Under the pieces are notes generated by a model. It saw only the letters and a list, made by a program, of their open reading frames with translations. It was not told the origin of the DNA and ran no database searches. A stretch of DNA of 64,000 bases, taken from NCBI RefSeq assembly GCF_011603975.1, contig NZ_JAANNB010000001.1, forward strand, positions 1-64,000, in the 5' to 3' direction. The stretch comes from Cellulomonas sp. IC4_254. Its GTDB lineage: Bacteria > Actinomycetota > Actinomycetes > Actinomycetales > Cellulomonadaceae. The position numbers and the translations under genes were made by a program. Shown here one piece after another: positions 43,557-51,030 of the stretch (positions within the stretch are counted from its first letter, which is position 1; each line of letters starts with the position of its first letter).

Positions 43557-44786
43557 ATGAGTATCGCCGCAGTCGACAAGGCTCCGACCGCCAAGGTCTG
43601 GAACAGTGCTTTCATCAACATCTTTCTGGCGTACTTTCTGGTGAACGTCGCCCTGGGGATGTCCAACAACCTTTCCACGCCATTCGCCAAGGAACTCGGC
43701 GCGACACCAGTTCTGATCGGGGTGGTCGCTACCGGCTTCACCTACGGTGCCATCGTGTTCAAGCTCGCGTCCGCGCCCGCGATCGACACCTACAACCGCA
43801 AGTTCGTGTTGCTCGGCGCCGTCGCAGTCATCGCGATCGCGTTCGTGGGGTACGCCATCTCCACGACCGTGCCCGTGCTGATCACCTTCCGGGTGCTCCA
43901 GGGCGTCGGGCAGGCGTTCACCGCGACCACGTTCATCGCGCTGGCTGCCGACACCCTGCCCCGGGAGAAGCTCGCCCAGGGGATGGGCACGTTCGCGATC
44001 GGCACCGCGGCCGCCACCATGGTCGCCGCGCCCATCGCGCTCAAGGTCCAGGAGGCCACCTCCTACCGAGCCACCTTCGTGATCGCACTGGTGGTTCTGG
44101 TGCTGGGCGCCGTGGCGATCCTGCGCATCGAGCTCAGGCCGCTGCCGCGCAAGAAGTTCCGGATCACCCTGAACGGCTTCATCGCCGTGGAGGCGATCCC
44201 GCCGGCGCTGATGCAGTTCCTGTTCATGATGGCCTGGTCCTGCGTCTTCTCGTTCCTCATCGTCTTCGGGATGGACCAGGGGCTCGGTAGCAACGTCGGG
44301 TTCTTCAACACCGCGTACGGCCTGGCCGTGTTCGTCGCCGCACCGCTCGGGGGCCGGCTCGTCGACCGGTTCGGCTACTACATGCTCATCCCGATGATGG
44401 TCTTCATGGGTGTCGCCCTGCTTCTCATCAGTATCTCGACCAACCTGGTGACACTGCTCGTCGCCGCGGTGTGCGGTGCATTCGGCTACGGCGCCGCCGG
44501 CCCGGTCGTCCGCTCCATGGCGATGGGCATCGTCCCGAAGCCGCGGCGCGGCGCGGCCAGCAGTACCTTGTTCCTCGCGTCCGACGTCGGCCAGCTTCTC
44601 GGCCCGATCGTCGGTGGCATCCTGGCCACGAGCTTCGGGTACGCGGCGATGTTCCGCGTCGTGCCGGGCTACCTCCTGCTCGTCGTGGTGCTGCTGCTGG
44701 TCACGCGCAGGTCGCTGACGTCGAGGATCGCGTCGGTGGCCGCCGCCGAGCAGGCGGAGGTCGAGGCCGCGGCCCGCGCGGCCTGA
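43557..44786 (+). CDS. MFS transporter (first of a tandem paralogous pair)
   Basis: A 409-residue, 12-helix major facilitator. GATPVLIGVVATGFTYGA, FRVLQGVGQAFTATT, the central FIAVEAIPPALMQ and GGRLVDRFGYYM (motif A-like) are seen. I start at ATG 43557, with GGAG 9 bases upstream; GTG 43542 is an alternative. A 15-bp hairpin follows the stop. The protein is similar along its whole length to the MFS at 44923, so the pair arose by tandem duplication. Substrate unknown, probably the ligand or product of the adjacent esterase. Confidence 0.92.
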   Translation: MSIAAVDKAPTAKVWNSAFINIFLAYFLVNVALGMSNNLSTPFAKELGATPVLIGVVATGFTYGAIVFKLASAPAIDTYNRKFVLLGAVAVIAIAFVGYAISTTVPVLITFRVLQGVGQAFTATTFIALAADTLPREKLAQGMGTFAIGTAAATMVAAPIALKVQEATSYRATFVIALVVLVLGAVAILRIELRPLPRKKFRITLNGFIAVEAIPPALMQFLFMMAWSCVFSFLIVFGMDQGLGSNVGFFNTAYGLAVFVAAPLGGRLVDRFGYYMLIPMMVFMGVALLLISISTNLVTLLVAAVCGAFGYGAAGPVVRSMAMGIVPKPRRGAASSTLFLASDVGQLLGPIVGGILATSFGYAAMFRVVPGYLLLVVVLLLVTRRSLTSRIASVAAAEQAEVEAAARAA

Positions 44787-44792
44787 GACGCG

Positions 44793-44826
44793 CCACGGTG
44801 CGAGCCCCGACGGGCTCGCACCGTGG
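44793..44826 (+). terminator. Strong hairpin between the two MFS genes
   Basis: CCACGGTGCGAGCCC (44793-44807) pairs perfectly with GGGCTCGCACCGTGG (44812-44826), a 15-bp stem with a 4-base loop, 7 bases after the stop codon of the first transporter. It should end or attenuate that transcript before the second paralogue. Confidence 0.8.
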
Positions 44827-44922
44827 CCGGAGAGAATGCCCGCACCGGCGGCGCCGCGAGGGCATCGCTCAGACCGGGATGGACCTGGAGCTCACGGCGC
44901 GACGATGGGACGAACCACGAGC

Positions 44923-46146
44923 ATGACGGCGATGACGCCCTCGTCTCAGCGGGCCACGACGACGACGTCGACGGCCCGGATCTGGAACCGCTCGTTCACG
45001 AGCGCGTTCACCGCGTACTTCCTCATCAACCTCGGCCTGAACTTCGGTGAGGTGATGGTCCCGCCGTTCGCGAAGGCCCTGGGCGCCACCCCGGTGGTGA
45101 TCGGGACCGTGGCCGGCGCGTTCGCCGGAGGCGCGATGGTCTTCAAGCTGGTGTCGGCGCCCGCGATCGACGCCTTCCGACGCAAGTATGTCTTGCTGGT
45201 AGCGATCGTGGCGATCGCGACGGCCTTCGCCGGATTCGCGTTCTCGACGGACGTCCCGACGCTGACGACGTTCCGGATCCTGCAGGGTGCCGGCCAGGCG
45301 TTCACCGCCACGACATGCATCACCCTCGCCGCCGACGCGCTCCCTCGGGAGAAGCTCGCGGCCGGTATCGGGGTTTTCGCGGTCGCGTCCGGCGCAGCAC
45401 GCATGCTCGGCGAGCCGGTCGCGCTGAAGATCCACGAGATGACGAGCTTCCGGTTCACGTTCCTGGTCGCGGTGGTGATGATGGTCTCATCGGCAGTCGC
45501 TAGCCTGAGCATCACGACCACACCCGTACCCAAGAAGCAGTTCCGGCCCTCGCTGTCCGGCTTCATCGCCGTCGAGGCGATCCCGCCGGCGCTGCTGCAG
45601 CTCATGTTCATGCTCGCGTGGTCCTGCGTGAACTCGTTCGTCGTCGTCTTCGGCCAGGAGCGGGGCCTGGGCAGCAACGTCGGGTTGTTCGCGACCGTCT
45701 ACGGCCTGGGCATCTTCGCCTCGGCACCCCTCGGTGGCCGGCTCGTCGACCGGTTCGGCTTCATCATGATGCTGCCGATGCTCGGCTTCTTCGTGGCGTC
45801 GCTGTTCCTGATCAGCATCGCCGACGACCTGTGCACGCTGCTGGTCGCCGCCGCCGTGGGCGCGTTCGGCTACGGCGCCGCAGGCCCGGTGGCACGGACC
45901 ATGGCGATGAGCGTGGTGCCACCCCGGAGGCGGGGCGCGGCGAGCAGCACCCTGTACCTGGGCTCGGACCTCGGCCAGCTCGCAGGACCCGTCATCGGCG
46001 GCCTGCTCGCCGCATCCCTCGGCTACGCCGTGATGTTCCGGGCCGTGTCGGCGTTCGTCGGCGGCGCGCTGGTCGTGCTGCTGCTCACCCGTCGATTCGT
46101 GACCAGGGCACGCGCTGCCGCGGCGGTCGCCGACGACCTCACATGA
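44923..46146 (+). CDS. MFS transporter (second of a tandem paralogous pair)
   Basis: A 407-residue, 12-helix MFS protein, homologous to the one at 43557 (shared KALGATPVVIG/KELGATPVLIG, FTATTCITLAADALPREKLA/FTATTFIALAADTLPREKLA pieces and GYGAAGPVxRxMAM). The start is uncertain: ATG 44923 is chosen to match the paralogue's length; 44905 and 44932 are in frame too. A strong hairpin separates it from the first copy, so it may be expressed independently. Its stop overlaps the convergent GntR gene by 8 bases. Confidence 0.9.
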   Translation: MTAMTPSSQRATTTTSTARIWNRSFTSAFTAYFLINLGLNFGEVMVPPFAKALGATPVVIGTVAGAFAGGAMVFKLVSAPAIDAFRRKYVLLVAIVAIATAFAGFAFSTDVPTLTTFRILQGAGQAFTATTCITLAADALPREKLAAGIGVFAVASGAARMLGEPVALKIHEMTSFRFTFLVAVVMMVSSAVASLSITTTPVPKKQFRPSLSGFIAVEAIPPALLQLMFMLAWSCVNSFVVVFGQERGLGSNVGLFATVYGLGIFASAPLGGRLVDRFGFIMMLPMLGFFVASLFLISIADDLCTLLVAAAVGAFGYGAAGPVARTMAMSVVPPRRRGAASSTLYLGSDLGQLAGPVIGGLLAASLGYAVMFRAVSAFVGGALVVLLLTRRFVTRARAAAAVADDLT

Positions 46147-46915
46147 CCAGGTCGAGGGACGCGTCGCGCTGATCCCCGTCCGGGGAGATCGTGATGAAAG
46201 TGCCCAGTCGGTCGGAGCGCTCGAAGCTCTCCGCGTACTCGATCGGCCCAGACGGCGACTCGGTGACCCGCGTGTGCAGAAGGAGAGGGAACCCGACTGG
46301 GATGTCGAGGACTCGCGACTCGATGAAGTCCGCGGTCACCGCACTCACCCGGCTCTGGCTGCGTGCAAACCGGGTCCCGTACCGCTTCGCGAGGAAGTCG
46401 TACAAGTAGAAGATCCGCCCGGACTGCTCTGCCAGGTCGGGAAAGGCGGCGGCGTCCAGGTAGCTCGCGATGTGCGCGACCGGCTCGTCGTCCATGAGCT
46501 TGATCCGCTGAACGCGGTGCACGAGCGCGCCGGGCTCCAAACCCAGGGCCAGCGCGACGTCTTCGGGCGCGCGCACGGTCTCGATGGTCGCAGCTTGCGC
46601 CACCACCGATGACGGCGATCCCGAGACCGCACGGGTCTCGACCGCGGTGCGTCCGACGAGCGAGGTGAACGCATAGGAGTCCGCACGTCGAGGGGACGCG
46701 GTCACCTCAGTCCCACGTCCCTGCCGCGAGTCGACGTACCCGTCGGTGCGCAGAAGGGCCACAGCCTTGCGGATGGTCGTCCGGCTGACGTCGTACTGCG
46801 CCATCAGCTCGGACTCGATCGGCAGGAAATCTCCCGTGCGGTACGTCCCGGAGGTGATCTCGGCCTTGATCTGCCGGTACACGTCCATGTACTTGACCGC
46901 CACACGCACCCCCAC
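46139..46915 (-). CDS. GntR-family regulator with UTRA domain (HutC type)
   Basis: A 258-residue regulator: winged helix at about 8-78 (VYRQIKAEITSGTYRTGDFL, YDVSRTTIRKAVALLRTDGY) and a UTRA effector domain (about 100-245; AHIASYLDAAAFPDL, FIESRVLDIPVGFPLLLHTR, IEYAESFERSDR). UTRA regulators sense small molecules such as sugars, histidine-pathway intermediates or fatty acids. It is convergent with the MFS pair and probably represses the hydrolase/MFS cluster. The GTG at 46915 is one of several close start options. Confidence 0.92.
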   Translation of the reverse strand: MGVRVAVKYMDVYRQIKAEITSGTYRTGDFLPIESELMAQYDVSRTTIRKAVALLRTDGYVDSRQGRGTEVTASPRRADSYAFTSLVGRTAVETRAVSGSPSSVVAQAATIETVRAPEDVALALGLEPGALVHRVQRIKLMDDEPVAHIASYLDAAAFPDLAEQSGRIFYLYDFLAKRYGTRFARSQSRVSAVTADFIESRVLDIPVGFPLLLHTRVTESPSGPIEYAESFERSDRLGTFITISPDGDQRDASLDLVM

Positions 46916-47272
46916 CGCCGATTTGTACCTGAAAGGGATCCTACCCGGGGCGAGACACCTAACTTGAGGCTCAGACCGGCTCTGACGACCGCACCTCTCG
47001 GAAGTTCCGCCCTGGACCGGTTCAGAGAGCAGGGGACCGACTGGCGCGTCACCAGCACACCCCCTCGCCGGCCGCGCTCTGGAGCGCCATCGCTCCCCGA
47101 CAGTCGTCGCTCCGGCATGAGCCAGTGGAGCCGACTGGCCGCCAAGGGGACACGTCAGCGAAGCGCGTCCGTGTCACTGCCGGAGAATCGACCCATCGCG
47201 CGGGCTGGATCTGGCAACCTCGGCTTCGATGGGCTGATGCATCAGGCTCCGCGTGAGAGCGAGAGAGTCCGC
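46916..47272. other. Upstream region of the GntR gene and flank of a duplicated segment
   Basis: No gene seen. The left part holds the GntR promoter region. From about 47185 the sequence matches the upstream region of the intact DUF2188 gene at 61190-61275 with scattered substitutions (shared GATCTGGCAACCT and GCATCAGGC pieces). Confidence 0.5.
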
Positions 47273-47365
47273 ATCGGCGCGAACAGGAACGTCGTCCCCA
47301 ACTCGTCCGGTGGATGGGATGTAACCGTGAACCCGGGCAACGACCCACGGAACATCCCGGGCTGA
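47273..47365 (+). pseudogene. Deleted DUF2188 gene copy
   Basis: A remnant copy of the intact DUF2188 gene at 61275-61505. It reads GANRNVVPNSSGGWDVT and then directly VNPGNDPRNIPG, where the intact gene has 46 further codons between WDVT and VDPGNDPRNIPG: an in-frame deletion of 138 bases. The start codon is also lost (ATC in place of ATG). The short ACCG/CGGTG bases at the junction could have been the deletion substrate. Similarity continues on both sides, including the hairpin at 47445. Confidence 0.8.
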
Positions 47366-47444
47366 GGGCGCAACGGCCTCCAGCTCCAGGCGTGGCACCA
47401 GTCGCGGTCCCGTCACCGCGACAGCGGATCGCACCCCACCGGAC

Positions 47445-47471
47445 GCCGGCACGACGGGAGGTCGTACCGGC
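47445..47471. terminator. Hairpin shared with the DUF2188 locus
   Basis: GCCGGCACGAC (47445-47455) pairs with GTCGTACCGGC (47461-47471), 11 bp with one mismatch and a 5-base loop. The same hairpin follows the intact DUF2188 gene at 61585, so it was carried along as that gene's terminator; it now also lies at the 3' end of the chemoreceptor gene. Confidence 0.6.
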
Positions 47472-47509
47472 GACCGGTGAGGGCGCTGAGTCCGGGACCA
47501 ACCGCAGGC

Positions 47510-49135
47510 CTACACGCGGAACCGGCCGACGATGTCCTTGAGCTCGGCCGACATCACCGCGAGGGCCGCCACAGCCTGCTGCGACTCGCTGACACCCACC
47601 GTCGTGGTCCCGGCGGCCTCGGCGACTCCCGTGATGTTCGCGGCGATCTCGCTCGACCCGGTCGCCGCCTCGGACACGCTCCGGTTCATCTCGGCGGTCG
47701 TCGCGGTCTGCTCCTCCACCGCGCTGGAGATCGTCATCTGGAAGTCGCTGATCTGACTGATGATCCCGCTGATCTGCTCGATCGCACCCACCGCACCGGA
47801 CGCGTCGCCCTGGATGGACTCGACGCGCCGCGCGATGTCCTCGGTCGCCCTGGCGGTCTCCTGCGCCAGCTCCTTCACCTCACCCGCGACCACCGCGAAC
47901 CCCTTACCCGCCTCCCCCGCTCGAGCAGCCTCGATGGTCGCGTTCAGCGCCAGGAGGTTGGTCTGCTCCGCGATCGAGGTGATGAGCTTGACGACGTTCC
48001 CGATCTCCTTGCTGGAGTCACCCAGACGGGCCATCGTCGTGGACGTCGACCCGACCGCGTCGACCGCACGGTTCGCGACGTCCGACGCGCGCGCCGCGTT
48101 CTGCGCGATCTCCTGAATCGAGGCGCCCATCTGCTCCGAGCCGGCCGCCACCGTCTGAACGTTGCGCGAGACCTGCTCGGCGGCTGCGGACACCACGCCC
48201 GCCTGCGCTGACGTCTCCTCCGCCGCCGCGGCGATCTGACCGGTGGTGGCCGACATCTGCTCAGCGGCCGAGGCCAGCGAACCGGACGACGCGTCGATGG
48301 CCGCGATGACCTCGCGCAGCTTCGCCACCGCGGAGTCAAGGGCAGCACCCATCGTGCCGACCTCGTCCCGGGAGCTCAGACCCGCCCGCACCGTCAGATC
48401 CCCGCGCTCGATGCCGTCAGCCACGATCCGCACCCGCGCGAGGCCACGGACGATGGACCGGGCGACCAAGACCCCGACCCCCACCGCGACCACCGTCCCC
48501 AGGACCAGCAGGACCAGCACCGCGGTCCGGTTGGCGGTGAAGTCGCGAGCGGCGGACTCGGCGGCCGCCGCCGCGCCCGCCTCCTCGCTCTCCACGAGGG
48601 ACTCGACACTCGCCCCCATCGCGTCGATGAACGACTGCGCCTCCCCGTCGCGGACCGACTCGTAGAGCGCGACGTCGCCGGCACGACTGGCCGGCAGCAT
48701 CTTCGACTCACGCACCGCGTCGTAGCCGTCCAGGGCCGTCGAGAACGTCTCCAGGGCTGAGCGCTGGTCGGCGTCGAGGTGGAGATCGTCGTACGCCTCG
48801 ACGGCGTCGCGGACCTCGCTCTCCGCGGCGGCGATCTTCTCCTCGGCGGCGTCCTTCGCCGCGTCGTCGCGCGCGATGACGTGGTTCGCCAGGCCGAAGC
48901 GCATCTCGACGGTCGCCCGTCGGATCGTCGCGGCGTACTGCAGTCCCGTGAAGTTGTCCCGGTACATGGAAGAGGTCGCGTCGTTCGTCCGGCTCAGCGC
49001 GCTGATCCCCAGCACGCCGACGGCTGCACCGACGACCACCGCCACGAGCACCGCGGCGACGATCTTCGTCGCGATCCCGCGATCGGCGATCCATCTCACC
49101 CGAGACCCGCCGGCGTGCACATCATTCGTCGTCAC
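47510..49135 (-). CDS. Methyl-accepting chemotaxis protein
   Basis: A 541-residue chemoreceptor: an N-terminal membrane helix (about 20-45), a ~150-residue helical extracellular four-helix-bundle sensor (MCP 4HB type), a second membrane helix ([20 protein letters not shown]), a HAMP domain, and the long coiled-coil signalling domain with the hallmark tip [19 protein letters not shown] and the [15 protein letters not shown] segment. GTG 49135 is chosen, with GAGAAAG upstream; GTG 49144 is an alternative. No che genes are in the window, so it depends on a chemotaxis system elsewhere; the ligand is unknown. Confidence 0.93.
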   Translation of the reverse strand: MTTNDVHAGGSRVRWIADRGIATKIVAAVLVAVVVGAAVGVLGISALSRTNDATSSMYRDNFTGLQYAATIRRATVEMRFGLANHVIARDDAAKDAAEEKIAAAESEVRDAVEAYDDLHLDADQRSALETFSTALDGYDAVRESKMLPASRAGDVALYESVRDGEAQSFIDAMGASVESLVESEEAGAAAAAESAARDFTANRTAVLVLLVLGTVVAVGVGVLVARSIVRGLARVRIVADGIERGDLTVRAGLSSRDEVGTMGAALDSAVAKLREVIAAIDASSGSLASAAEQMSATTGQIAAAAEETSAQAGVVSAAAEQVSRNVQTVAAGSEQMGASIQEIAQNAARASDVANRAVDAVGSTSTTMARLGDSSKEIGNVVKLITSIAEQTNLLALNATIEAARAGEAGKGFAVVAGEVKELAQETARATEDIARRVESIQGDASGAVGAIEQISGIISQISDFQMTISSAVEEQTATTAEMNRSVSEAATGSSEIAANITGVAEAAGTTTVGVSESQQAVAALAVMSAELKDIVGRFRV

Positions 49136-49604
49136 GAGAGTCACTTTCTCGACATCGGGCCTCGTTCTGGACCGTTCGACCGGCAGATCGGCCGACGACG
49201 ACCACGCGATACGGGATCTTCGTCCCACGTGCGGGTGAAGTGTCCCGCCGCCCCAGGCGCCACCCGGCAGAACCCCAGCGGGACGCAAAGAACGAGCCGA
49301 CACTCAGCACAGCGCCGTGACCACACCGTCACGTCGAGCGCTCGACAACCCACCCCTCACTCGACCGGCGCGGCGGCACCAATCGAGCGGCCCGCCACCA
49401 AGCCCACGAACAGCGCCGCCCCCACCACATCGCACCGCTCAGCGACACCGCCCACGCCAACCTCGACACCCTCGAAAGGCGACCCCCGATCCCCGATCCC
49501 GGCGCGCGCAGCACACCCTAGAGCGACGTCACGAACGCCTATCACGACCACGCGGACACCCCCGAACCCGCCCTCACGAGCTCACGCACTCCCCCACCCG
49601 GCCG
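49136..49604. other. Intergenic stretch with a dispersed repeat
   Basis: No gene is supported. It contains the chemoreceptor promoter region and, from about 49431, a repeat-bearing segment: GCACCGCTCAGCGACACCGC is shared with 57616, and the R1 core follows at 49487. The repeat then leads into the truncated gene at 49605. Confidence 0.55.
49487..49518. repeat. Dispersed repeat, copy R1
   Basis: The core CGATCCCCGATCCCGGCGCG continues into CGCAGCACACCC; identical or nearly so at 55209 (R2) and 57653 (R3), diverged at 3515 (R0). The next 65 bases (GAGCGACGTCACGAACGCC onward) match 61619-61685 as well. Confidence 0.7.
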
Positions 49605-49835
49605 TCAGTCCCACCACAACCCCAGGACACTGCCTTCCGACCTCCCGACAGCCAGCGCCTCACCGGCGTGGCCAGCCCAGTACGGACGCACCGCGACCCA
49701 CCCAGTCCACAACTCCGCAACGGCAGCCGCCGTCGCCTCCGACCGCCACTCGCGCACCAACCGCTCACGCAACGCCGACCACGCCAGCCTGCCCAGGACC
49801 TGAAGAGCGTCGAACCGCAGGTGACCCCACGACAA
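49605..49835 (-). pseudogene. Truncated copy of the hypothetical gene at 55325
   Basis: The 76 codons here match the C-terminal half of the 152-residue protein at 55325-55783 (for example PYWAGHAGEALAVGRSEGS against PYWAGHAGEALAAARSDGG, both ending VLGLWWD). The N-terminal half is missing and the sequence upstream of 49860 is unrelated. It may still be translated from the internal ATG at 49835, but it is most simply a 5'-deleted duplicate. Confidence 0.7.
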
Positions 49836-50003
49836 GACCCGGCAAGGTTCGCCGAACCTGAAGCTGCACGATGCTGCCTGTAGCGCCCTGAGCCGGTGTC
49901 AGCCGGTCGGTCGCCGAACTCCTGGCGCGGGACCGACGCGCAAGCGCACGACCCCCGGTCACGGCGATCCAGGAGCCGTGCGCAGCACGCGTGCACGCGC
50001 GCA

Positions 50004-50180
50004 TCAGCGCGGGTTGTTGGGCTTCGTCACCGCCTGGCACACGCACACGATCGCCACGGCAGCCGCAAGTACGGCCATGGCGGTGGACAGCGCCTCGCCG
50101 CGCAGCGCGAGGATCACCGCCAAGGTCCCGAAAGCTACGGCGCCTACAGCACTGATGAGTCGCTCACGTGTGCTTCTCAC
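50004..50180 (-). CDS. Tiny two-helix membrane protein (C)
   Basis: A 58-residue protein with two hydrophobic segments (about 9-25, AVGAVAFGTLAVILAL, and 32-50, STAMAVLAAAVAIVCVCQAV) joined by a short RGEA turn, and a charged TKPNNPR tail. GTG 50180 follows AAGGTGG; a longer frame upstream exists but lacks a ribosome site. The 25 bases before its start resemble those before the protein at 50484. It is one of three such proteins in 1 kb downstream of the rhs gene and sits just after an rhs fragment. An immunity-type role is possible (inference). Confidence 0.5.
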   Translation of the reverse strand: MRSTRERLISAVGAVAFGTLAVILALRGEALSTAMAVLAAAVAIVCVCQAVTKPNNPR

Positions 50181-50225
50181 GGGCACCACCTTGAACCGTT
50201 GGAGGAGTTGATGTAGCACCGGGGT

Positions 50226-50290
50226 GAGAGTCACCGACGCCAGCGCCGTCCTCGAGGATCTCCTCGCCTCCGTGCCGGACCTGTGGTGGT
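50226..50290 (-). pseudogene. Displaced fragment of the rhs gene
   Basis: Two pieces of the rhs gene are fused here: bases 50263-50283 are identical to 51598-51618 (21 bases), and 50231-50258 nearly match 51398-51430. In reading frame this gives V-R-H-G-G-E followed directly by ILEDGAGVG, where the full gene has about 60 codons between. It is a deletion-scarred rhs end, as left behind when Rhs tips are exchanged. Confidence 0.75.
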
Positions 50291-50432
50291 CTGGTGGTCT
50301 CGCCCCCCGTGCTGGACCTGCTCGCCGCTACTGCCGGCAACGCCGACACACTCTTTCCGACCGTCGTGCGTCGTGCAGTGAGGTGGGTTCCTCGGGCGTG
50401 AAGCACCCAAACGAGGTGGCCTGTCGCTCTAT

Positions 50433-50466
50433 GAGGCTCCGCCCAGGACACCCTGGGCGGAGCCTC
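50433..50466 (-). terminator. Strong hairpin after small membrane protein B
   Basis: GAGGCTCCGCCCAGG (50433-50447) pairs perfectly with CCTGGGCGGAGCCTC (50452-50466), 15 bp with a 4-base loop, 17 bases past the stop of the 50484 gene. Confidence 0.8.
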
Positions 50467-50483
50467 TCGAAGCCGCACGGTGA

Positions 50484-50678
50484 CTAGCGAGGGCCTGACG
50501 AGCGCCCCTCGCTTCGAGACGCACGTACCGCTCGAACGCCCAGGACCAGCCACATCACACCAACCGCGTATCCGAGGACCGCGACCCACCACGGCCCGTC
50601 GATCGTGGCCCAGACGCCCATCGCGAGGAAGATGCCGGCTGCCACGAAGCGCAGGACGAGCTGAGAACGGGAGATCAC
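50484..50678 (-). CDS. Tiny two-helix membrane protein (B)
   Basis: A 64-residue protein with two hydrophobic segments (about 8-25, LRFVAAGIFLAMGVWAT, and 30-50, WWVAVLGYAVGVMWLVLGV) and a basic C-terminal tail (RAVRASRSEGRSSGPR). GTG 50678 follows GAGGTAC, and the 25 bases before it are alike to those before protein C. A strong terminator follows. Not recognisable by family; its position between rhs-derived pieces suggests a toxin-immunity cassette remnant. Confidence 0.6.
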   Translation of the reverse strand: MISRSQLVLRFVAAGIFLAMGVWATIDGPWWVAVLGYAVGVMWLVLGVRAVRASRSEGRSSGPR

Positions 50679-50708
50679 GGGCAGTACCTCGATCCGTTGC
50701 GCCCGGTT

Positions 50709-50744
50709 CGAGGCCCGGGTCGACGGTCGACGACCCGGGCCTCG
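50709..50744 (-). terminator. Hairpin after small membrane protein A
   Basis: CGAGGCCCGGGTCG (50709-50722) pairs perfectly with CGACCCGGGCCTCG (50731-50744), 14 bp around an 8-base loop. It is about 105 bases past the stop of the 50851 gene and likely ends the rhs/protein A transcript. Confidence 0.65.
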
Positions 50745-50850
50745 CGTTGCACTCGTCTGTTGCCCGCCACGCGGACGCCGCCGGAGCGATCTCTAGGCCG
50801 GTACCGGCGGCGTCTCACGTTGTGCGACCGGGGTCGCACTCACGCACATC

Positions 50851-51015
50851 TCACGGGCGGCGAGCAGCTCGCCATGCCAGGCCGCCGGTGAAGGCTGCCG
50901 CTGCCAGGGCGAAGACTCCGCCCCACGGCGTACCGGAAATAAAGGCGATAATCGCGGCAGCAACGAGCAGAACTGCGGCGACCGTGTACAGCAGTTGGCG
51001 GGTCTGCGTAGACAC
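50851..51015 (-). CDS. Tiny two-helix membrane protein (A), directly after rhs
   Basis: A 54-residue protein with two hydrophobic segments (about 10-27, YTVAAVLLVAAAIIAFIS, and 31-48, WGGVFALAAAAFTGGLAW) and a basic end (RAARRP). GTG 51015 follows AAGGGG, 15 bases after the rhs stop codon. The gene immediately after an Rhs gene normally encodes the immunity protein for its tip; here the tip itself is a 56-residue hydrophobic peptide, so a membrane immunity protein would make sense. Function is inference. Confidence 0.6.
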   Translation of the reverse strand: MSTQTRQLLYTVAAVLLVAAAIIAFISGTPWGGVFALAAAAFTGGLAWRAARRP

Positions 51016-51030
51016 CGAGGCAACCCCTTC

